Below, one piece after another: positions 49,190 through 58,654 of a DNA stretch of 64,000 bases (position 1 is its first letter; every line of letters starts with the position of its first letter). The stretch is from Hydrogenophaga sp. Its GTDB lineage: Bacteria; Pseudomonadota; Gammaproteobacteria; Burkholderiales; Burkholderiaceae_C. Both the position numbers and the translations under genes were made by a program. The notes under the pieces were generated by a model, which did no database searches, was not told where the DNA came from, and was given only the letters and a program-made list of their open reading frames with translations. The stretch covers positions 131,622 through 195,621 of the forward strand of contig NZ_WVZN01000017.1 of NCBI RefSeq assembly GCF_011772445.1. Reading direction: 5' to 3'.

Positions 49190-50434
49190 TCAGCGGTAGA
49201 CCGGGAAGCGCGCGGTCAGGGCGTTGACCTTCTCGCGCACAGCTGCGATGTTGGCCGGGTCGCGCGGGTTGTCGAGCACGTCTGCCACGAGGTTGGCGGT
49301 GAGGCGTGCTTCTTCATCCTTGAAGCCGCGCGTGGTCATGGCCGGGGTGCCGATGCGCACACCGCTGGTCACCATCGGCTTCTCGGGGTCGTTGGGGATG
49401 GCGTTCTTGTTGATCGTCATGTGCGCCTGGCCCAGCACGGCCTCAGCTTCCTTGCCGGTGATGCCCTTGGCGCGCAGGTCGACCAGCATGACGTGGCTCT
49501 CGGTGCGCCCGCTGACGATGCGCAGGCCACGCTGAGTGAGCGTCTCGGCCACGATCTGGGCATTCTTGGCCACCTGTTGCTGGTAGACCTTGAATTCGGG
49601 CGAGAGCGCCTCCTTGAAGGCCACCGCCTTGGCGGCGATCACGTGCATCAGCGGGCCGCCCTGCAGGCCCGGGAAGATGGCGCTGTTGATGGCCTTCTCG
49701 TGCTCTGCCTTCATCAGGATGAAGCCGCCGCGCGGGCCGCGCAGGGTCTTGTGGGTGGTGGAGGTCACGACGTCGGCGTGCGGCACCGGATTGGGATAGA
49801 CGCCCGCTGCGATCAGGCCGGCGTAGTGCGCCATGTCCACCATGAAGATGGCGCCCACGTCTTTGGCCACCTTGGCGAAGCGCGCGAAGTCGATGCGCAG
49901 GCTGTAGGCGGAGGCGCCGGCGATGATCAGCTTGGGCTTGGTCTCGTGGGCCTTGCGCTCCATCGCGTCGTAGTCGATCTCTTCCCGGGCGTTGAGGCCG
50001 TACGAGACGACGTTGAACCACTTGCCGCTCATGTTGAGCGCCATGCCGTGGGTAAGGTGTCCGCCCTCGGCCAGGCTCATGCCCATGATGGTGTCGCCCG
50101 GCTTGAGGAACGCGAGGAAGACGCCTTCGTTGGCGGAGGCGCCGCAGTGCGGCTGTACGTTGGCGGCGTCGGCACCGAAGAGCTGCTTGGCGCGGTCGAT
50201 GGCGAGCTGCTCGGCCACGTCGACGAACTCGCAGCCGCCGTAGTAGCGCTTGCCGGGGTAGCCCTCGGCGTACTTGTTGGTGAGCAGGGTGCCCTGCGCC
50301 TCCATCACGGCCGGGCTGGCGTAGTTCTCGCTCGCGATGAGCTCGATGTGGTGTTCCTGGCGGGCGTTCTCGGCCTGGATGGCGGCGAACAGCTCGGGGT
50401 CGGTCTGTTCGATGAGGGTGCGGCGGTCGTACAT
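49190..50434 (-). CDS. glyA: Serine hydroxymethyltransferase GlyA
   Basis: PLP enzyme of 414 aa that interconverts serine plus tetrahydrofolate with glycine plus 5,10-methylene-THF, the main one-carbon source. Motifs: [35 protein letters not shown], and [13 protein letters not shown] with the PLP lysine at 229. ATG at 50434 with AGGA further upstream. Its leader (to about 50632) folds as a ZTP riboswitch, so expression should rise when the folate-linked purine intermediate ZMP/ZTP builds up. Confidence 0.97.
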   Translation of the reverse strand: MYDRRTLIEQTDPELFAAIQAENARQEHHIELIASENYASPAVMEAQGTLLTNKYAEGYPGKRYYGGCEFVDVAEQLAIDRAKQLFGADAANVQPHCGASANEGVFLAFLKPGDTIMGMSLAEGGHLTHGMALNMSGKWFNVVSYGLNAREEIDYDAMERKAHETKPKLIIAGASAYSLRIDFARFAKVAKDVGAIFMVDMAHYAGLIAAGVYPNPVPHADVVTSTTHKTLRGPRGGFILMKAEHEKAINSAIFPGLQGGPLMHVIAAKAVAFKEALSPEFKVYQQQVAKNAQIVAETLTQRGLRIVSGRTESHVMLVDLRAKGITGKEAEAVLGQAHMTINKNAIPNDPEKPMVTSGVRIGTPAMTTRGFKDEEARLTANLVADVLDNPRDPANIAAVREKVNALTARFPVYR

Positions 50435-50469
50435 GGCAGTCCTGAATGACGAGGAACCTTGCGCGTGAC

Positions 50470-50632
50470 AAGGGCTGCCCAGGCGAACGGCTGAACGCCC
50501 GGCCTGCCGGCACGGGCGGTGCGCTTCCCAGTGGTTGTCCCGGCAGCCGCCCGGAAAGGGCGGTCGGGTGTCCACGTCAGCGGCCGATTCCTCGATCGGA
50601 TGGCCGCCTATCGCCAGTCGCGCACCGCGTTA
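50470..50632 (-). ncRNA. ZTP riboswitch (pfl motif) in the glyA leader
   Basis: Read on the minus strand, the leader has the P1 arm GCGGTGCGC (50628-50620) running into GACTGGCGATAGG, and the closing GGGAAGCGCACCGC whose GCGCACCGC (50524-50516) pairs perfectly with P1. The 3' domain GCCTGGGCAG (50484-50475) matches the conserved loop that forms the pseudoknot. These three blocks in this order are the hallmarks of the pfl motif, known upstream of glyA and purine/folate genes. The part between the first two blocks is about 85 bases, larger than in minimal examples, implying an extended P2. The glyA ATG lies about 40 bases downstream. Confidence 0.85.
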
Positions 50633-50686
50633 GTTTAGCCGAGCGGTGGCCGCCGGAGCCCCCTCGCTGCCGTGCGCGGCAGACTG

Positions 50687-51568
50687 TCAGGACGGGATGG
50701 CCGTGACCGGCGGCGTGGCGGCGTTGGGCCGCACCTCGGCCTCGACCTCGCTGCCCGGTGCCGGGGCGTTGACCGGGATGGCGCGCACCGGCGGCGGCGT
50801 GTCGAAGTGCTTGAGCGGCTTGCCCTGGGCCACGCGCTGGATGCGCAGGTGCTCGGCCATCACGCGGTTGATGTACCAACTGCCGTCCGTGGAGACGGCG
50901 CCCACGTACAGGCGCAGGCCACCTTCGAGCGAGCCGGAGCGCTTGACGGCGTCTTCCAGCACGCGCGCGCCCACGCGCAGGTTCGACAGCGGGTCGAAGG
51001 CCGCGAGTTCGCCGCCGAAGTCCTCGTACTTGTCGGTGTGGACACGGGTCAGCACCTGCATCAGGCCCTGGGCGCCCACGGGACTCTGCGCGAAGGGGTT
51101 GAAGCGCGATTCGATGGCCATCACGGCCAGCAGCAGGGTCGGGTCGAGGCGGGTGCGCTCGCCGATCAGATAGGCCTCGGCCACCAGCGCACCCAAGGGC
51201 TCGGGCGCCACGCGGTACTTGCGGCTGAGCCACTGCGTCACCTTGGCCTGCTGGTCGGTCAGGTCGCGCAGGTTGGCCACGGTCACCCGGTCGATCGCGG
51301 TGGGTTCTACGTCCACCTCGCGCTCGACCAGCTGCTGCGCTTCCTGGCGCTGCAGCAGCCAACTCAGCAGGCGTTCCTCGCCGCTGGCGCGCAGGTCGGC
51401 ACGCATGCCGAAGACGAGCAGCACCACCGCCGCCAGCGTGCCCAGCAGGGCGAGGCTGTTTTGCGTGGTGTGGATGAAGCCGCGGTACACGTCGTTCGCG
51501 GCGTTGTTCAGGGACGAGGCCAGGGCACTGGTCGTGCTCTTCTGCGGCGTCGGCGAGTTGGTCCTCAT
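50687..51568 (-). CDS. Lytic transglycosylase with SLT domain
   Basis: Peptidoglycan-cleaving lytic transglycosylase of 293 aa. One N-terminal membrane helix near residues 39-55 (LALLGTLAAVVLLVFGM) anchors it; the catalytic domain has VMAIESRFNPFAQSPVGAQGLMQV, with the catalytic Glu at 153 and the conserved GAQGLMQ. A later segment LRVGARVLEDAVKRSGSLEGGLRLYVGA is typical of SLT domains. The proline-rich C-terminal tail is unstructured. The ATG at 51568 follows a weak GGAGC. It is transcribed away from the DUF748 gene. Confidence 0.9.
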   Translation of the reverse strand: MRTNSPTPQKSTTSALASSLNNAANDVYRGFIHTTQNSLALLGTLAAVVLLVFGMRADLRASGEERLLSWLLQRQEAQQLVEREVDVEPTAIDRVTVANLRDLTDQQAKVTQWLSRKYRVAPEPLGALVAEAYLIGERTRLDPTLLLAVMAIESRFNPFAQSPVGAQGLMQVLTRVHTDKYEDFGGELAAFDPLSNLRVGARVLEDAVKRSGSLEGGLRLYVGAVSTDGSWYINRVMAEHLRIQRVAQGKPLKHFDTPPPVRAIPVNAPAPGSEVEAEVRPNAATPPVTAIPS

Positions 51569-51720
51569 GGATCGCTCCTTGCTGTTCGTCGGCGCCGTTC
51601 GTGGGATCGGCGCAGACGCTCGTTGGGGTTGCTCTCGATGGCAGCGCGGAGCGCTTGGTGCCTTGAGTGAGCCCGGGTGGGCAGCGTCGGGTTTACCCTC
51701 GCATGGGCAAAAGTGGGCGG

Positions 51721-51749
51721 ATGGTAGGGAGACGTTAATAGCCAGTCAA
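51721..51749 (-). promoter_or_regulatory. Promoter of the lytic transglycosylase gene
   Basis: On the minus strand TTGACT (51749-51744), 17-base spacer, TACCAT (51726-51721), a good match to the sigma-70 consensus. It points to the transglycosylase ATG, leaving about 145 bases of untranslated leader. Confidence 0.55.
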
Positions 51750-52135
51750 TGGTTTTGAACGCTGTTTGCAGAATAATTAGTAATATAAAACTGTGAGCAA
51801 GTGTGTCGAAATCGACGCGCCGCCGAGGCGCCCCAATGGCCACGCGGGTTTGCGCGTGGTGGGCCCTGGTCTGCCGTTTGTCGGCATCTTGCCGCCTTTC
51901 ATGCTGCAAAACGGGGTTTTGAGGCCCCGGAATGGGGTGGTGGACCCCGATTGAAAAGTTCCATGGTGGGGCGACGTCTGCGCCTTGATTCGATTGCGGG
52001 CGCGTCGTACGCTCCATCCCGCCGGTCTTGAAGTCCGGCATCAGCCGACTCGGTGGCGATCCATCGAACGGCCTCCCTTGGGGGCAATCTCTTGCTCCCT
52101 GGCTGGCGGGACATCACCCTCCCACCACCCACCCC

Positions 52136-52163
52136 GACGGCAAGTGCTTCATTGCCCGCCGTC
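52136..52163 (+). repeat. Hairpin just upstream of the terminator
   Basis: GACGGC (52136-52141) pairs with GCCGTC (52158-52163); an inner alternative GGCAA/TTGCC stem uses part of the same bases. It ends three bases before the terminator stem, so the two hairpins are stacked. This could be an antiterminator-type alternation or simply the body of a small RNA. Confidence 0.35.
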
Positions 52164-52165
52164 AA

Positions 52166-52199
52166 CCCCGGCAGGTCTTCCTGCCGGGGTTTCTTGTTT
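52166..52199 (+). terminator. Strong intrinsic terminator 50 bases before the DUF748 gene
   Basis: Perfect 10-bp stem CCCCGGCAGG/CCTGCCGGGG with loop TCTT, followed directly by TTTCTTGTTT. Orientation is plus strand. No plus-strand gene precedes it for about 600 bases, so it must end a non-coding transcript or attenuate the leader of the downstream gene. Confidence 0.8.
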
Positions 52200-52247
52200 C
52201 TGGGGGCCTGTCACGCGACTCGACCTGGCTTGCGCGACACTGCGCGC

Positions 52248-55200
52248 ATGGTCGATACGGCAACGGACACACCGCCTTCCGCGCCCCACAGGGCCTTGCG
52301 TTCCCGCCTCGGGCGGTGGCTGGCGTGGGCACTGGGTGGCCTGGTGGTGCTCTGGGGTCTGGCCTGGCTGGGCATACCGCCCCTGCTCAAGTGGCAACTG
52401 GAGAAGCAGGGCAGCGAGCGCTTGGGCCGCGCCGTGACGGTGGAGCAGGTGCGACTGCACCCCTGGTCGCTGGAATTGTGGGTCGACGGCTTGCGGGTCG
52501 CCGATGCCACCGGCAGCGGCGCGCTGCTGTCCGTGCGGCAGCTCTATATAGATGCAGAGCTGCAATCCCTCTTGCGGCTGGCGCCGGTGATCGATGCCTT
52601 GCGCGTCGACACGCCGCAACTCGCGCTGCGTCACCAAGGCGAAGGCCGATGGGACTTCGATGACATCGTGGCCCGCCTGGCGCCGACCGAGGCCCGGGCC
52701 GAGCCGGACGAGGGCCCGGCGCGCTTCGCCGTGTTCAATATCGAGCTCGTGAACGGGCAGGCCAGCGTGGTGGACGAGCCGGTGGGCGTCACCCACCGGC
52801 TCGACGCGCTGCAACTGACGGTGCCGTTCCTGAGCAGCCTGGGCTCGCGTCGGGAGGTGGTGACGGAGCCGCGGCTGGCCTTCACGCTCAACGGGAGCGC
52901 CTTTGACAGCCAGGCGGCCACGACCCCCTTCGCCGAGGATCGCCAGACGCGCGCACGCGTGCGGATTCCCGCGCTGGACCTGGCCCCTTACCTGCCGTAT
53001 TGGCCGAAGGCCTTGCCGGTGCGGCCGGCCACTGGCGCCTTGCACCTCGACCTCACGCTCGACTTTGAGCAGCAGGCCGAACCGACCCTGGTGGTGTCGG
53101 GCAGCGCGGGTGTGTCGAACCTGCGGCTCGACGAAACCGATGGGCCGCCCCTGCTGTCGTCGCCGCGCCTGGACGTCGCCCTGCAGCGCGTGGATCCGCT
53201 GCGCCGGCGCGTCGCCCTGGGCGCGGTGCGCTGGCAGGGGCCCGAGCTGGACCTGCGGCGCGACGCGCAGGGGCTGATCAACCTCCAGCGTCTGGCCGCG
53301 CGTGTGCAAACCCCGCCCGCCAGCCCGAGCGACACCGCGCCGCCTGCGCCGTCAACCCCGCAGGCGGCTTGGCAAGTGACCGTGCAGGGTGTCGACCTGA
53401 GCGACGCGGTCGTGCGCTGGCGCGACGACTCGGTCAAGCCGCGGGCCGAGCAGGATCTGCGCATCGACTCGCTCACGGTGGCGCCGATCGCCTGGCCGGT
53501 TACCGAGCCCGCGCGCATCCGGCTCGCGGCCGCGGTGGGAGACGCCACGTTCAAGGCCGAGGGCGAATTCGCGGGCGAGCGCGCCCAGCTGCGTGCGGCG
53601 CTCGACGCCTGGGGCTTGCGGCTGGCCGCGCCTTACCTGGCGTCGGTGCTCGAACCGGAACTCGATGGCACGGCTCGCGCCGCGCTGGTGCTGGACTGGG
53701 CACGCGGCGCCTCGGGAGAGGCCGACCGGCTCAGCCTGCAGGCGACCGAACTGGTGGTGGACAAGTTGCGCCTTGGCCCGGCGAAACGCCCACTGGCCCG
53801 GCTGGACAGCCTGCGCTTGACCGACCTGAACGTGGACCTGGCGAAGCGCAGCGCCGACCTGGGTCTGGTGGCCCTGGACAAGCCCCAGCTCGACGTGCAC
53901 CGCGATGCGCGCGGTCAATGGATGGCGCAGCGCTGGATGAAATCGTCGGCGACCGAGGCGTCCGCCGACACCGAGGCGGCGCCCTGGAACTGGCGAGTCG
54001 CCGACCTGCGCCTGCAAGGTGGAGGCGTGCGCTTCCTCGACGAAGCCGGCGTGCGCCCGGTGCGGCTCAATCTCGACCGTTTCGACGTCCGCCTGCAGGA
54101 CCTGCAGGCGCCGGGCGAGCGCGCGCCCGAGATGCCGCTGAGCCTGAAACTGCGCGTGTCCGATGGCGAAACGCCGGTCAGCGGCACCGTATCGGCCGAT
54201 GGGCGCCTGCGCCTGCCGGGTGCCGGAGGGGCCGGTCCGGATCTGCGCTGGCGCAGCCGCGTGCGGGTGGAGCGCTTTCCCGTGCACGCGCTGGAGCCTT
54301 ACCTCGCCGACCGGCTCAACCTGGAGCTGCTGCGCGCCGACACCAGCGTGCGCGGTGACATCGATCTGGGGCTGTCCGCCAACGGCCCACGCGTGGAGGC
54401 CGCCGTCGACGTGGCGGTGGAGGACTTCCGCGCCAACACGCTGGCCCCCGGAGAGGAACTGCTGCAGTGGGAATCGCTGCAGGTGCGTGGCCTGCGGGTG
54501 CGCAGCGCGCCCAACCAGGCGCTGTCGGTGAACGTGGCCGAAACGGTGCTGAGTGATTACTACGCGCGCATCGCCATTGACGAGAACGGCCGTTTCAACC
54601 TGCAGGATTTGATCAGGCCCGCGCCGGGCGAGGCGGCCGAGACCGGCGCCGCGCCAGCCGCCGGCCCCACCGCCGCGCCCGCTACCACCACCGCTGCGAT
54701 CACGCCGGCCTCCGGCCCCGCGCCCGACATCCGCGTCGGCCCCATCAGCCTGGTCAACGGCCGCGTGCTGTTCTCCGACCGCTTCGTGCGCCCCAATTAC
54801 AGCGCCAACCTCAGCGAGGTCACGGGCTCGCTCAGCGCCTTCTCCAGCGCGCCGGCCGCGCCAGGCCAGCCGCCCGAGATGGCCACCCTTTCGCTCAAGG
54901 GCCGTGCGGAAGGCACCGCCACGCTGGACGTCAATGGCCAGATCAACCCACTGGCCCAGCCGCTGGCGCTGGACATCAAGGGCGTGGTGCGCGACCTGGA
55001 GCTGCCGCCGCTGTCGCCCTACAGCGTGAAGTACGCGGGCTACGGCATCGAACGCGGCAAGCTCAGCGTGGACGTGGCGTACCGCGTCGAACCCAATGGC
55101 CAACTCACGGCCAACAACCAGATCGTCCTCAACCAGCTCGCTTTCGGCGAGCGCGTGCCTGACAGCCCGGCCAACCTGCCGGTCAAGCTCGCGGTGGCCC

Positions 55201-55925
55201 TGCTGGCCGACCGCTCGGGCGTCATCGACATCAACCTGCCCATCAGCGGTTCGCTCAATGACCCGCAGTTTCGCCTCGGTCCTGTGATCGTGAGGGTCAT
55301 CGTCAACCTCATCGGCAAGGCCATCACCGCGCCGTTCTCGCTCATCGCCAGCGCCTTTTCCGGTGGCGGCGCCGACGCCAGCCAGGTGGACTTCGCGCCT
55401 GGTCGCGTCGAGCTGGCCGACGCGCAGCGGACGAAGCTGGAATCGCTGGCCAAGGCGCTGGAGAACCGGCCGGCGTTGCGCGTCACCATCGTGGGGCACA
55501 GCGACCTCGAAGCCGAGCGCGCCGGCTGGCAGCGCGCGCGTCTGGACGCGTTGCTGCAGGCCGAAAAGCGCCGCCGCCTGGCGCGCGCCGGTGGCGAGGT
55601 ACCCCAGCAGGTGAACGTGAGCGCTCAGGAGCGGCCCGAGCTGCTGCGCGAGGTCTACCGCCGCGCCGACATTCCCAAACCGCGCAACTTCGTCGGCCTG
55701 GCCAAGGACATTCCCCAGGAGGAAATGGAATCGCTGCTGCTGGCCGCCCAGGCGCCCACGGCCGACACCATGCGCGACCTTGCCGTGGCGCGCGCCATGG
55801 CGGTGAAGGACTTTCTGGCGAGCCAACGTCTGCCCGAGGACCGCCTGTTCCTGGGAGCGCCCAAGACCGCACGCAGCGGCGGGAATTGGCAACCGCAGGC
55901 GGAGCTTCAGCTCGCACCGCGATAG
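52248..55925 (+). CDS. AsmA-like DUF748 domain protein with C-terminal OmpA-like segment
   Basis: Large envelope protein of 1225 aa of the DUF748 group in the AsmA superfamily, whose members form long periplasmic beta-grooves implicated in lipid transport. One N-terminal membrane helix (about 22-43, GRWLAWALGGLVVLWGLAWLG) anchors it. Repeated beta-rich segments with LDLTLDF, LRLDETDG and VDVAVEDFRANTLAPGE patterns follow, with a Pro/Ala/Thr linker near 800-825. The C-terminus has FAPGRVELADAQRTKLESLA and VTIVGHSDLE, then RDLAVARAMAVKDFLAS, resembling a split OmpA-like peptidoglycan-binding fold. ATG at 52248 is chosen over longer frames that run through the terminator region. Confidence 0.88.
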   Translation: MVDTATDTPPSAPHRALRSRLGRWLAWALGGLVVLWGLAWLGIPPLLKWQLEKQGSERLGRAVTVEQVRLHPWSLELWVDGLRVADATGSGALLSVRQLYIDAELQSLLRLAPVIDALRVDTPQLALRHQGEGRWDFDDIVARLAPTEARAEPDEGPARFAVFNIELVNGQASVVDEPVGVTHRLDALQLTVPFLSSLGSRREVVTEPRLAFTLNGSAFDSQAATTPFAEDRQTRARVRIPALDLAPYLPYWPKALPVRPATGALHLDLTLDFEQQAEPTLVVSGSAGVSNLRLDETDGPPLLSSPRLDVALQRVDPLRRRVALGAVRWQGPELDLRRDAQGLINLQRLAARVQTPPASPSDTAPPAPSTPQAAWQVTVQGVDLSDAVVRWRDDSVKPRAEQDLRIDSLTVAPIAWPVTEPARIRLAAAVGDATFKAEGEFAGERAQLRAALDAWGLRLAAPYLASVLEPELDGTARAALVLDWARGASGEADRLSLQATELVVDKLRLGPAKRPLARLDSLRLTDLNVDLAKRSADLGLVALDKPQLDVHRDARGQWMAQRWMKSSATEASADTEAAPWNWRVADLRLQGGGVRFLDEAGVRPVRLNLDRFDVRLQDLQAPGERAPEMPLSLKLRVSDGETPVSGTVSADGRLRLPGAGGAGPDLRWRSRVRVERFPVHALEPYLADRLNLELLRADTSVRGDIDLGLSANGPRVEAAVDVAVEDFRANTLAPGEELLQWESLQVRGLRVRSAPNQALSVNVAETVLSDYYARIAIDENGRFNLQDLIRPAPGEAAETGAAPAAGPTAAPATTTAAITPASGPAPDIRVGPISLVNGRVLFSDRFVRPNYSANLSEVTGSLSAFSSAPAAPGQPPEMATLSLKGRAEGTATLDVNGQINPLAQPLALDIKGVVRDLELPPLSPYSVKYAGYGIERGKLSVDVAYRVEPNGQLTANNQIVLNQLAFGERVPDSPANLPVKLAVALLADRSGVIDINLPISGSLNDPQFRLGPVIVRVIVNLIGKAITAPFSLIASAFSGGGADASQVDFAPGRVELADAQRTKLESLAKALENRPALRVTIVGHSDLEAERAGWQRARLDALLQAEKRRRLARAGGEVPQQVNVSAQERPELLREVYRRADIPKPRNFVGLAKDIPQEEMESLLLAAQAPTADTMRDLAVARAMAVKDFLASQRLPEDRLFLGAPKTARSGGNWQPQAELQLAPR

Positions 55926-56017
55926 GGCGACGGACCCGAGGGCGCACATTCCCGCGTGGCTGCGGCGACAATACGCGTTTTGCCGCGCGCCACGCCGCGC
56001 TGCCGCTGCCCATCCAC

Positions 56018-58654
56018 ATGTCGCTGTTTCCTCCGCGTCAGACGCCTGCCCCCCAGCCCGCCGTGAACACCCCATCCAGCCCCAAATCCGCCAACGCCCA
56101 TCCCCTGGACGCGCTCACCGGCGGCGTCTTCTCCGCCACGAACGCCGGCGAGCGCGCCGCGCGCGTGCGTGACTGGCTCGCCACCAGCCCCTCGGCCGAG
56201 CACATGAGCGAGGTGTTCAAGGAACTGAGCCAACGCGACCGCGGCGCGGCCAAGCCGCTGAAAGAGAAACTCGACGAACTGAAGCGCCAGAAGTCGCAGG
56301 AGCAGGCGGGAGCCGAGTGGGCCGCCAAGGCCGAAGCCCTGCTCAGCGCCTCACGCCTGAACCTGGCCGACGCCCTGGCCTGGCAGCGCGATGCCGCCCG
56401 CGCGGGTGCACCGCTGTCGCGCGAACCGCTGGCCACGCTGCGCCAGCAACTGGCCGAGCGCATCAAGGCCATCGAAGACCTGCAGCACGCGGTGCAGGTC
56501 GAGCGCGAGGCCGCGGTGCTCATCGCCCAGCGCATCGAGGTGCTCTCCACCAAACCCTGGCGCGACGCCCAGCAGGCCGCCGACGCGCTGCGTGCCGATG
56601 TGGCGCAGTGGCAGCAGCAGATCGGCGGGCTTACGCAAGACGCGCAATGGGCCAGCGTCGAAGCCAAGTTCCCGCCCATGCTCGAGGCCTCGCGCCAGCA
56701 ACTGCAACTGGTGTGGGACGCGTTCGAGGCCGCGCTGGCCCAGGCCGTGGCGGCGGACACCGACGCCAGCGCGCCCCTGCCGGCCGTGCCCGTGTGGGCC
56801 GACGAGCTGCGCACCGCGCGCGGGGTGCCTCCCGCCGAGCAGCAGGCTGCCAATGAGCAGGCGCAGCACGCGCAGCAGGCGCGCCGTGAGCGCGCAGGCG
56901 CCGACATCGAGAAGGCCGTGGCGGCGCTGGAGGCGGAGGTGGCCCAGGGCCACGGCAAGGCCACGCCCAAGGCAGCGGCCGAGTTGCGTCAACTGCTCAA
57001 GCAGCATGGCCGCCTCATCGGTCAGGCCCTGGAGGCGCGTGCGCACGCCGTGCTGTCGCAAGCCGGCGAACTCGAAGGCTGGCAGCGCTGGCGCGCCGAT
57101 CAACTGCGTGAGGAACTCGTGGCCAGGGCCGAGGCGCTCACTCAGGCGCCCGAGGGCCAGCGGCCCACGGGGCGCAAGCTGCAGGAAGCCATCCGCCAGT
57201 TGCGCGAACAGTGGAAGACCACCGACCAGGGCGGCGCGCCGAACCATGCCCTGTGGAAGCGCTTCGACGAGGCATGCACCGAGGCGCACAAGGGTGTGGA
57301 GGCCTGGCTCGCGCAGGTGCGTCAGCAAAGTGAGGCCACGCGCGCCCAGCGCCAGGCCATCATCGACGAGCTGAAGGCCTGGACCGAGGCGCACGCCCAG
57401 AGCAGCGACTGGAAAGCCCAGTTGCGCGAACTGCACGCTTTTTCCGAGCGCTGGCGTCAGGCGGGCCACCTGAGCGAAAAGGCCTTTGCCGAGGTGCAGC
57501 CGATCTGGAAGGACGCGATGCACCAGGCGCATGCGCGCCTGGAGGCTGCGCAGGCCGAGAGCGTGGCGCGCCGCAAGGCACTGATCGACGAGGCGGGCGC
57601 GCTGTCTCAGGCGCAGCCGCTGCGCATCGACGCCGTCAAGGCCCTGCAGCAGCGCTGGCAGGCCGAGGCGCACGCCGTGCCGCTCGATCGCAAACAGGAA
57701 CAGAAGTTGTGGGAAGCCTTCCGCTCGCCCATCGACGCCGCGTTCGAACGCAAGACGAACGAGCGCCAGCAGCAGGCCAGCGCCGTCAGCGCGGTCGATC
57801 AGCGCGTGCTGGACGCGTCGCGTGAACTCGAGGCGGCCACGCAGTCGGGCGATGCGCAGCGCATCCGCGCGGCCATGGCCGCGCTGGAAGCGGCGGGGCG
57901 CGCGGCGCCGCCCGCTGCGGCACCTGCGCCCACGGTTGCGGAGGGTGCCGAAGGTGCGCCGGCCGCGGCCGAAGGCAGCGAGGCTGCGCCGGCCGCACCC
58001 GCTCCCGCGGCCGCGCCGCGCAAGCTCGTCGCCATGCGCGGCGACGACCGCCCCGGCGCGAAGAAGAGCGAACCCGCGCCCCGCGACGCCCGGCGCGATG
58101 GCCGACCCGGCCGTCCCGACGCCCGGGGTGGGCGCGATGGTCGCGATGGCGGACGGGATCGCCGCGATTTCCGCGACGACCGCGAGCCGCGCGGTCCCCG
58201 CCTGGGCGACACCGCTTTCCGTGCCCAGCGCCAGGCCCTGGAAGCGGCGCAGGCCAGCCTGCGCCGCCTGGCCGAGCAGGCCCATGGCGAGGTGCTCACG
58301 CAGTTGCTCGAGGCCTGGCAGGCGCGCGACGCCGGGCAACTGCCCGCCGCGCAGGCCCTGGGTGGACGCGTCGCGCCCGCTCAGCGCTCGGCCTGGGCCG
58401 CGGCGCTGGGGCAGCCCGCGGGCCAGCCGTCCGCCGAGGCGCTGCTGCGCCTGGAGATCGCCGCCGAGGCTCCCACGCCAGCCGAGCACCTCAGCGAGCG
58501 TCGCCTGCTGCAACTGCAGTTGCTCACGCGCCGCAACGCGCCGTCGCCGGCCGAGACGTGGGCGCAAGACGTGGCCCAGGTGTTCGCGGGCGCGCACGAC
58601 GAGAAATCGGCGCGGCGCCTGCAGGCCACGCTCAAGGCGCTGCTGAAGCGTTGA
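56018..58654 (+). CDS. DUF349 domain-containing protein
   Basis: Helical, highly charged cytoplasmic protein of 878 aa. Repeated DUF349-like coiled segments are visible (for example LREQWKTTDQGGAPNHALWKRFDEACTEAH and LQQRWQAEAHAVPLDRKQEQKLWEAFRSPIDAAFERK). A low-complexity Ala/Pro region (~630-670) leads into an Arg/Gly/Asp-rich stretch (~685-730, GGRDGRDGGRDRRDFRDD) that may bind nucleic acid, then a further helical domain. The ATG at 56018 (MSLFPPRQ) is chosen; the frame upstream overlaps the DUF748 end. Function unknown. Its end overlaps the convergent mtfA by 23 bases. Confidence 0.87.
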   Translation: MSLFPPRQTPAPQPAVNTPSSPKSANAHPLDALTGGVFSATNAGERAARVRDWLATSPSAEHMSEVFKELSQRDRGAAKPLKEKLDELKRQKSQEQAGAEWAAKAEALLSASRLNLADALAWQRDAARAGAPLSREPLATLRQQLAERIKAIEDLQHAVQVEREAAVLIAQRIEVLSTKPWRDAQQAADALRADVAQWQQQIGGLTQDAQWASVEAKFPPMLEASRQQLQLVWDAFEAALAQAVAADTDASAPLPAVPVWADELRTARGVPPAEQQAANEQAQHAQQARRERAGADIEKAVAALEAEVAQGHGKATPKAAAELRQLLKQHGRLIGQALEARAHAVLSQAGELEGWQRWRADQLREELVARAEALTQAPEGQRPTGRKLQEAIRQLREQWKTTDQGGAPNHALWKRFDEACTEAHKGVEAWLAQVRQQSEATRAQRQAIIDELKAWTEAHAQSSDWKAQLRELHAFSERWRQAGHLSEKAFAEVQPIWKDAMHQAHARLEAAQAESVARRKALIDEAGALSQAQPLRIDAVKALQQRWQAEAHAVPLDRKQEQKLWEAFRSPIDAAFERKTNERQQQASAVSAVDQRVLDASRELEAATQSGDAQRIRAAMAALEAAGRAAPPAAAPAPTVAEGAEGAPAAAEGSEAAPAAPAPAAAPRKLVAMRGDDRPGAKKSEPAPRDARRDGRPGRPDARGGRDGRDGGRDRRDFRDDREPRGPRLGDTAFRAQRQALEAAQASLRRLAEQAHGEVLTQLLEAWQARDAGQLPAAQALGGRVAPAQRSAWAAALGQPAGQPSAEALLRLEIAAEAPTPAEHLSERRLLQLQLLTRRNAPSPAETWAQDVAQVFAGAHDEKSARRLQATLKALLKR

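Larger units (their letters stand above)
51569..52247. other. 680-base intergenic region upstream of the DUF748 gene
   Basis: No plausible protein gene is seen on either strand. It contains an AT-rich core (51730-51800), a minus-strand promoter for the transglycosylase gene, a possible plus-strand promoter (TTGAAC, 17 bases, TAGTAA), small hairpins including GGGGT-GGTGG-ACCCC, and a strong plus-strand terminator at 52166-52199. The layout suggests a leader RNA or small RNA of about 400 nt on the plus strand. Confidence 0.5.

Noticed and set aside
51801-52031. 76-codon plus-strand frame in the intergenic region before the DUF748 gene
   Set aside because: No ribosome-binding site, composition unlike a protein, and it overlaps features better explained as leader RNA.
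53352-56075. Open frame of 907 codons antisense to the DUF748 gene, and a similar 748-codon frame antisense to the DUF349 gene
   Set aside because: Composition (Arg/Gly/Gln/His-rich) is that of a shadow frame; the plus-strand proteins have clear families.
58632-58654. Overlap of the DUF349 gene and mtfA as a possible frameshift or annotation error
   Set aside because: Both C-termini look natural and a 23-base convergent overlap is common in compact genomes.
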